From Phycisphaerae bacterium (GTDB lineage Bacteria; Planctomycetota; Phycisphaerae; UBA1845; Fen-1342), in the NCBI GenBank assembly GCA_026984555.1, contig JALSRY010000003.1, positions 1 to 5,933 on the forward strand: DNA of 5,933 nt. The letters run 5' to 3'. Position numbers and translations under genes: made by a program. The notes under the pieces are model-generated. The model saw only the letters and a program-made list of their open reading frames with translations. It had not been told where the DNA came from and did not search any database. Positions 1 through 5,933 of the stretch are shown here, piece by piece (the stretch's first letter is position 1; each line of letters starts with the position of its first letter).

Positions 1-12
1 ATCTTTGCGGCC

Positions 13-18
13 TATAAT
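13..18 (+). promoter_or_regulatory. Candidate -10 promoter element (TATAAT)
   Basis: A perfect TATAAT hexamer lies about 37 bases before the likely ATG start of the first gene. The first 50 bases contain 27 G or C, clearly less than the coding sequence that follows, which fits a promoter region. A transcript starting about 7 bases after the box would have a leader of roughly 30 bases. The matching -35 element would lie left of the window, so it cannot be tested. The hexamer could also be chance sequence inside an upstream gene that ends at the TGA at 53-55. Confidence 0.3.
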
Positions 19-51
19 GGCACGGATCGACAATCCGGCTATCGTGGGCAG

Positions 52-2474
52 GTGATGAACGAAAACCTCCGTCGAAACCACTGGCTGCGACTACCCACCC
101 TCCTCGCGACCTGTATGTGCGCCGCGCTCGGCGCACGCCTTGCACCGGCCCAGGACATCCAGGCCGATGTCGTCTCGGTGGGCTTCCCCGCCTCCACCGG
201 CGGCGCCCGCTACGCGTTCCGCTACGGACAGTGGGTCCCGATCCTCGTCCAGATCAGCACCCAGGCCACCACGCCCGAAACCATCCGCCTCCGCTGCGAA
301 CTCACCGACCGCGACGGCGACCATGTCGCCTACCTCACCGACAACATCGTCGCCAACCCCGGTACCGTCCGGCGCGTCTGGGCCTACGCCGTCCTCTCCC
401 GCCAGGATACCTCCCGAACCCTGCGGCTCGATGTGCTCGGCGAAGACGGCCACCTCATCACCAGCACCCCCCTGCCCCCAATCGAACCCATCCACAACGA
501 CGCTCGCATCCTGCTCGATATCAGCGACAAGCGTTTCACCCCCATCGACGGACTCGCCGACTCCGACAGCGTCATCAACGAGGCCACCCACGCCGGCCGC
601 ACGCACTACCGCCCCATCGTCACCGCCCGCATGCCCGCCCGCAACCTGCCCGACCGCTGGATCGGCCTCGAAGCCGCCAGCGTCGTCTTCTGGGACGAAC
701 CCGACCCCGACCAACTCGACGCCGAACAGGTCCGCGCCCTCGTCGATTGGGTCCGCAACGGCGGCCGCCTCGTCCTCGGCCTCGGACCCGCTTGGTCACG
801 CGTTCAGAAAAGCGCTCTCGCCGAAATCCTCCCCCTCACCGGTTCCCAGCCTCCCATCCCCGTCCGCCAACTGCCCGTGCTCCAGCGGCGTTTCGGCCTC
901 GGGCAGCATCGGCCGTTCGATACCCCGGTGCTCGTCGGCGTCGGACAACCCACCCCCGACGCCATCGTCACGCTCCGCGACCGCCTGCCCGACAATCGAC
1001 CCGTCAACCTCGTCGCCATGCGCTGGGTCGGCTCCGGACGGGTCATCGCGGTCGCCACCGGACTTCGAGACCTCCACGGCCTGCGCTGGCTGGGCCGGCG
1101 CGACCCCTTCGTCGCCCAGGTGATCGACCTCAACCCCCTCGAACCCGAATTCGTCACCAAGGAGGCCGAACAGGTCTGGATCCTCGGCGTCCACCACCTC
1201 TTCACCCGGATCGTCTCCGCGATCGATTTCCGCCGACTCGCCAGCGTTCGGACATTCGCCGCCATCGCGTTCGTCGCCGCCTACGTCCTGCTCGCCACGC
1301 TCGGAGTCTGGGCCTGGCTGCACCGCCACAAGCTCGCGCACCTGAACTGGGTCGTCTTTTCCGCGTTCGCCATCGCCGCCAGCGCCGTCAGCCTCGCCAC
1401 CATCCGACTGGCCCACGGCTTTCGCGAGCAGTTGCACACGATGGCGTTCGTCGATCTCCACGCCGGCTCCAGCGAAGCCATCGCCCGAACCTACTACGGA
1501 TTCAAGAGCCCCCGCCGCGAACGGGTCGATCTCAGCGTCACCGGCCGACAAGCCTTTCTCCGCCCGTTGGCCACCGGCTTCGCCGTGCTCTCCGCCCGCT
1601 ACGCCACACCCAGCCGCTACGACGCCCTCCCCACCCAGGCAACCCTCCGCCGCTCGCTCGTCCGGGCCACGCTCAAACAGTTCGAAAGCTTCTGGCGGGG
1701 CTCCCTGCATGACCGCGTCGGAGCCCCCATCACCATCCGCGGCAATCTCACCGCCAGTCGCGCCACCGGCGAGCTGTCCCCCGATAGCTGGATCGAAAAC
1801 GGCCTCGATGCCCCCATCACCGGCGGATACCTGCTCTACATCGACCCGCGCCTCCGCGAGCTCGACGGCGTCCCCGTCCGCGTCGCCGGTCTCACCCGGC
1901 GCAACGACCGCCCCGACATGGAGAACAAGTACTGGGATCAGGAAACCGTCCCCCCCGCCGTCAACGTGCTGGCCGTCCCTCTACCCCCGATCAAACCCGG
2001 CGCGCGGGCGACGCGCCTCTACCACCGCCTCTACCGCAACTACGAAATCCGCCGGCAGGCCTGGAGACAATCACCCAAACCCGACCCCCATGCCGAACCG
2101 ATGCTCCCCACGCTCTACAGCGTGCAGGTCGACGAATGGATCGACAGCGTCAGCGTCCTCGGGGGAAAACTCACGCCCATCGACGCCGCCGCCATGCTCG
2201 CCAGCACCCGCAACCTGTTCGTCAACAACCGCAAGAACAAGGACTTCCGCTCCCTCGGCCCGCCGATCAGCACCGACGCCCTGCCCGACCTCGACGTCAC
2301 GCACTGGCTCGCCCGCGGACAGGCCGTGCTCCTGCTCGTCGTCGAAGCGCCCGGCCCGGCCCCCCTCGCCATCGACGGTAAGCCCGACCGCGCCCGGATC
2401 ACCTACGGACGCGCGCTCTACCGCGTGCGCATCCCCATCGCCTACACCGGAAACCCACCAGCGAGGAAAAAGGA

Positions 2475-2478
<4 letters not shown>
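52..2478 (+). CDS. Exported membrane-anchored protein with GATase-like domain, probable ABC exporter accessory subunit
   Basis: No named family is recognised with certainty. The 808 residues begin with a signal peptide: Arg/His-rich n-region, hydrophobic stretch at about 14-30, and a likely signal peptidase site after APA near residue 33. Residues 36-145 look like a beta-sandwich domain. Residues 205-250 (VVFWDE, then VRALVDWVRNGGRLVLGLG) and 324-338 (RWVGSGRVIAVATGL) resemble the GATase-like fold found in GldG/DUF4350-type proteins; I see no obvious catalytic Cys. Two membrane helices follow at about 399-424 and 433-455, joined by the basic loop HRHK, which should face the cytoplasm. Residues 456-808 form a second large domain, predicted outside the inner membrane. 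The start is GTG 52 or, more likely, ATG 55, as GTG is immediately followed by ATG; neither has a well-spaced ribosome site. The stop overlaps the ATPase start by 4 bases, so a role in the same exporter is inferred. Confidence 0.85.
2463..2466 (+). promoter_or_regulatory. Ribosome binding site deciding the ATPase GTG start
   Basis: GAGG at 2463-2466 lies 8 bases before GTG 2475 and is the usable Shine-Dalgarno element. A second, stronger-looking AAGGAG runs directly into the GTG and is too close to serve it. No other ATG or GTG lies in frame between there and the conserved N-terminal residues of the ATPase, so GTG 2475 is the best start. Confidence 0.5.
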
Positions 2479-3403
<925 letters not shown>

Positions 3404-3404
<1 letters not shown>

Positions 3405-3493
3405 TGAAAAACAACTCCCACAGCCACGCAAACGCCCCGCACCCAGCCCCCGCACACGACGCTCGCCGCCAACCCACGGAGACCCACGCATGA
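3404..3493 (+). CDS. Possible 29-codon bridging mini-ORF, His/Pro/Ala-rich
   Basis: An ATG at 3404-3406 overlaps the ATPase stop as TGATG. Its frame stays open for 29 codons and ends at TGA 3491-3493, which overlaps the permease start as ATGA. AAGGGA at 3387-3392 is a possible ribosome site, though its 11-base spacing is a little long. The peptide starts MKNNSHSHANAPHPAPAHDA and has five His, no hydrophobic segment and no known domain. Without it, about 85 untranslated bases would separate two genes in an operon whose other junctions overlap. It may act mainly as a coupling leader that carries ribosomes to the permease start, or as a small peptide, or it may be chance. Base use from 3404 to 3489 is odd: 43 C, 25 A, 15 G and only 3 T. 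Confidence 0.4.
3478..3481 (+). promoter_or_regulatory. Shine-Dalgarno site of the permease gene
   Basis: GGAG lies 8 bases before ATG 3490, a good spacing. It sits inside the last codons of the mini-ORF and is flanked by two direct copies of ACCCACG (3472-3478 and 3482-3488). It supports ATG 3490 as the permease start. Confidence 0.6.
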
Positions 3494-5331
3494 ACGTCTG
3501 GCGCGACTTGGGCCGGTGGCTCTGGCGGCTCTTGCCGGCCAACCCGATCCTCGTCCGCGTGGTCGCCGCCGGCGGAAAACGATCCCGCCACCTCTGGGCC
3601 CGCTTCGCCTACCTTGTCACCTTGTTCGTCGTCATCCTCGCCGCCGGCGGCGGCGGGTTCGGCGCCCAGTCCGCTTCCCTGGCCGAACTCGCCAAACAGG
3701 CCAGCAACACCTTCATGTGGGTCAGCATCGTCCAGCTCTGCCTGATGAGCTTCATCGCCCCCGTCTTCACCGCCGGCGCCATCACCCAGGAAAAAGACGC
3801 CAATACCTTCCACATCCTCCTCACAACGCCACTCTCCAACGCCCAGATCGTCTTCGGCTCCCTCTTCTCCCGACTCTATTTCATCTGGGCCCTCCTGCTC
3901 GCCAGCATCCCCATCTTTTGCATCACCATGCTCTACGGCGGCGTCACCTCGACCGAGGTCTTCCTCAGCGTCGCCCTCGCCGCCGCCACCGGCCTCCTCA
4001 CCGGCGCCCTCGCCATCACCATCAGCGTCATACGCGTCGGCACCCGACGCACCATCTTCTCGTTCTTCTTCGGCATCGCAACCTACCTGCTCGCCCTCGG
4101 AGCCTACGGACTGTCTCACTACGGCTGGCTCCCCGAGGCCCCCTTCGAACCCGGCCAAACCTGGCAGATGAGCTGGCTCGCACCGCTCCACCCCTTCCTC
4201 GCCCTGCTCGTCGTCACCGGCCAGACGCCCCCCCCACCCAGCTCCGATGTCTACCACTACGGCTGGCCTTGGCGCTGGCTCTTGGCCTATCCGCAATACG
4301 GCTACCTCGTGCTCACCTCACTCGCCTCGATCGCCCTCGTCTTGTTCAGCCTCTTCTTCGTCCGCCGCGGCGCCCGCGAAGGCGAACGCTCCTGGCTCAA
4401 CCGATGCACCGCGTTCTTCTCCCGACCCGCCGCCAACGGCGAACGCCGGCGACCCCCCCGGCGCGTCTGGAAAAACCCCATCGCCTGGCGCGAAGCCGCC
4501 ACCCGCGCCTCCACCGCCGGCCGCTCCGCCATGCGCTGGCTGTTCATCATCGGCGGGGCCGCCGCCGGCATCCTCCTGCTGGTCGCCCACGAAAAAGGCT
4601 GGGCCGGCCTCAACGCCAACAAGCCCGCGCTCACCCGCGATTGGCTCACCGCCATCACCTGGATCGAGCTCGCCGTCATCCTCCTCGTCGTCACCAACAC
4701 CGCCGCCACCACGCTGACCCGCGAAAAAGAATCGCGTACCCTCGAACTGCTCCTCACCACCCCCCTCACCAGCCACTACATCATCGCCGGCATGCTCCGC
4801 GGACTCGTGAGCTTCGTCATACCCCTCATCGCCGTACCCGCGTTCACCATCGCCCTCTTCGTCCTCGCCGACTTCCGCCACACCCCCGCCAGACACGTCA
4901 CCACCCCCGAAACCCTGCTGCTGGTGCCCCTCGTGATGACCGCCTTCGCCGCCCTCGCCGCGATGGTCGGACTCCAGTTCTCGCTCACTTCCCGCCGCAC
5001 CGTGCAAGCCGTGATGATCTCTACCGCCGTCGTCCTGGGCGGTTCCGGACTGCTCGCCGGATGCGCGCTCGCGATGACCCAGGCCGGATCGACCGTCGCC
5101 GCCATCATCCAGCCCTTCACACCGTTTCACGCCGTCCAGTCACTCATCGACTACCAAGCCCTCTGCCGCGACCTCACCAACCCCCCCACCCCCGCGCAGC
5201 AAGCCTCCGCCCGCTTCCTGCGCTCCATCGCCAGCGTGATCGCCGTGTGCACCTATGCCGCCGTCACCTATAGCTTGTACAAGAATCTGGTACGCAATTT
5301 CGATATGACGATCAGACGACAATCCGCCTGA
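3490..5331 (+). CDS. ABC-2 type permease, tandem-duplicated (two fused halves)
   Basis: This 613-residue inner-membrane protein is the likely transmembrane partner of the ATPase. About 12 hydrophobic helices can be placed, near residues 38-57, 76-98, 126-149, 157-181, 187-209, 270-291, 348-366, 388-405, 435-460, 475-497, 505-528 and 577-599. It consists of two homologous halves joined by a basic linker at about 291-328. NPI occurs at 18-20 and 329-331. TQEKDANTFHILLTTPL starts at 99 and TREKESRTLELLLTTPL at 410; both pairs are offset by exactly 311 residues. RRT recurs at 186 and 502. The (Q/R)EK..(T)...LL.TPL stretch is the typical cytoplasmic segment of this permease class, where the ATPase is expected to dock. 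One chain would thus supply a whole pore for an ATPase dimer. ATG 3490 has a good ribosome site and overlaps the mini-ORF stop. The substrate is unknown. Confidence 0.95.
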   Translation: MNVWRDLGRWLWRLLPANPILVRVVAAGGKRSRHLWARFAYLVTLFVVILAAGGGGFGAQSASLAELAKQASNTFMWVSIVQLCLMSFIAPVFTAGAITQEKDANTFHILLTTPLSNAQIVFGSLFSRLYFIWALLLASIPIFCITMLYGGVTSTEVFLSVALAAATGLLTGALAITISVIRVGTRRTIFSFFFGIATYLLALGAYGLSHYGWLPEAPFEPGQTWQMSWLAPLHPFLALLVVTGQTPPPPSSDVYHYGWPWRWLLAYPQYGYLVLTSLASIALVLFSLFFVRRGAREGERSWLNRCTAFFSRPAANGERRRPPRRVWKNPIAWREAATRASTAGRSAMRWLFIIGGAAAGILLLVAHEKGWAGLNANKPALTRDWLTAITWIELAVILLVVTNTAATTLTREKESRTLELLLTTPLTSHYIIAGMLRGLVSFVIPLIAVPAFTIALFVLADFRHTPARHVTTPETLLLVPLVMTAFAALAAMVGLQFSLTSRRTVQAVMISTAVVLGGSGLLAGCALAMTQAGSTVAAIIQPFTPFHAVQSLIDYQALCRDLTNPPTPAQQASARFLRSIASVIAVCTYAAVTYSLYKNLVRNFDMTIRRQSA

Positions 5332-5335
5332 TCAG

Positions 5336-5365
5336 CCCACGACTGGTCGTGGGATCCCCCCACGA
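5336..5365. terminator. Overlapping hairpins between convergent genes, probable bidirectional terminator
   Basis: Three 7-base arms fill the gap between the two stop codons: CCCACGA at 5336-5342, TCGTGGG at 5347-5353, and CCCACGA again at 5359-5365. The middle arm can pair with the left arm (loop CTGG) or the right arm (loop ATCCC), giving two mutually exclusive perfect GC-rich stems. The place, just after the permease stop and just after the stop of the leftward gene, suits a shared terminator. No T-run follows the stem on either strand, so it is not a textbook intrinsic terminator; it may instead pause polymerase or protect 3' ends. Confidence 0.55.
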
Positions 5366-5369
5366 TATA

Positions 5370-5933
5370 TCACGGGCTACCCGCAGCCCCGCGAGCCCCC
5401 CGGTAACACGGCGTTGGGTAAAACCGCGTACCGTTGACATCCACCGCCACGATCCCACGCACCCCACGCACCGAAACCGCTTCCAGGTACGTCGAATCAT
5501 CCGACAGGTAGCTCCCCCCTGAAAAACGCACCACTGCCAACCCGAATCCGCCAAAACCACGCACCCCCCGCAACCGAATCGGCCACCCCCCATCCACCGG
5601 CAACCCCGCATGACTCGCCGCCACCACGATCACACCCTGCTCGATCGACGGACACGGCCCCAATTCGTCCGCCAATGCGCGCAGTGCCGCCCACTGGGCC
5701 GCGTCACGAATGACGAGTAACCCAAGTCGTGTTCCCAGCGGACGATACGTCGGCAGGTTCCGCACGCCATCGGACGCCACCGCCCGACGGTGTTCGCGCA
5801 ACGCCACCAGCGGCGCCGCCTCCAGGTCGCGCGGACGCACCGCCGGGGCCGAACCTTCCCGCCGACATCCCGGCGTACACACGAGCCCACACCACAACCA
5901 CACCACGAACCCGAGGCGTAACCCCCTGCGCGT
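5370..5933 (-). CDS. Probable secreted or lipoprotein, possibly PrcB-like; start outside window
   Basis: The leftward frame is open to the right edge, giving 187 visible residues. A GTG at 5904-5906 exists, but the codons before it encode TRRGLRLGF. With the following VVWLWCGLVC these make a convincing basic plus hydrophobic signal sequence, so the true start is probably just beyond the edge. The segment ends TPGC at visible residues 20-23; Cys23 could be lipidated, although Pro at -2 is not canonical. The mature part shows LGLLVIRDAAQWAALRALADEL (about 70-91), a strand GVIVVAAS, then a Gly-rich beta segment and the ending VAVDVNGTRFYP. This layout recalls PrcB-type domains, small secreted beta proteins, but the match is from memory and weak. 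Its codons end mostly in G (GCG, GTG, GGG), unlike the C-ending codons of the operon. It converges on the permease gene with a 38-base gap. Confidence 0.65.
   Translation of the reverse strand, partial: TRRGLRLGFVVWLWCGLVCTPGCRREGSAPAVRPRDLEAAPLVALREHRRAVASDGVRNLPTYRPLGTRLGLLVIRDAAQWAALRALADELGPCPSIEQGVIVVAASHAGLPVDGGWPIRLRGVRGFGGFGLAVVRFSGGSYLSDDSTYLEAVSVRGVRGIVAVDVNGTRFYPTPCYRGARGAAGSP

Noticed and set aside
117..1712. Long + strand frame inside the first gene, very rich in Arg, Pro and His
   Set aside because: It is an out-of-frame reading of GC-rich coding DNA. The product has no domain, and the overlapping frame has a signal peptide, membrane helices and sensible composition.
4318..5130. 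270-codon Gly/Glu-rich antisense frame
   Set aside because: It shows the same shadow composition and has no recognisable start signal or domain.
3516..5273. 585-codon + strand frame inside the permease gene
   Set aside because: It is Arg/Pro/His-rich and without hydrophobic or domain structure; it is a frame-shifted shadow of the permease.
5359..5376. Possible hairpin from CCC to GGG around GATATATC
   Set aside because: Only three outer pairs form before mismatches, and the centre is a short self-palindrome; the stems made by the 7-base arms are far better.

Overview
The window is GC-rich bacterial DNA (well above 60% GC by eye). It carries a tightly packed rightward operon followed by one leftward gene entering from the right edge. 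The best guess at the source is a planctomycete or similar environmental lineage. This rests on style only: long exported proteins of unknown family, an ABC ATPase of the 'PDFFG' type, and a duplicated ABC-2 permease. No marker gene fixes the taxonomy.

Layout. Bases 1-51 have lower GC and contain a perfect TATAAT; they are either a promoter region or the tail of an upstream gene. At 52/55-2478 lies a large exported, membrane-anchored protein with a beta-rich N-terminal domain, a GATase-like segment, two membrane helices and a long C-terminal domain. At 2475-3404 lies an ABC transporter ATPase with a full motif set apart from Asp in place of the Q-loop Gln. At 3404-3493 a 29-codon mini-ORF exactly fills the gap between ATPase and permease. 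At 3490-5331 lies a 613-residue ABC-2 type permease made of two tandem homologous halves. The 38-base gap at 5332-5369 is filled by overlapping hairpins. At 5370-5933 on the minus strand lies a probable secreted or lipoprotein gene whose start is beyond the window.

How the genes fit together. Every + strand junction is a stop/start overlap (GTGA, TGATG, ATGA), so the products are probably made together. An exported accessory protein, one ATPase and one two-in-one permease recall the GldA/GldF/GldG-type ABC exporters (ATPase, permease, auxiliary protein with a GATase-like domain). The substrate cannot be read from the sequence. The most useful second looks are the bridging mini-ORF, the internal duplication of the permease, the three-arm hairpin between the convergent genes, and a strong C-over-G excess of the + strand that persists whichever strand is coding.
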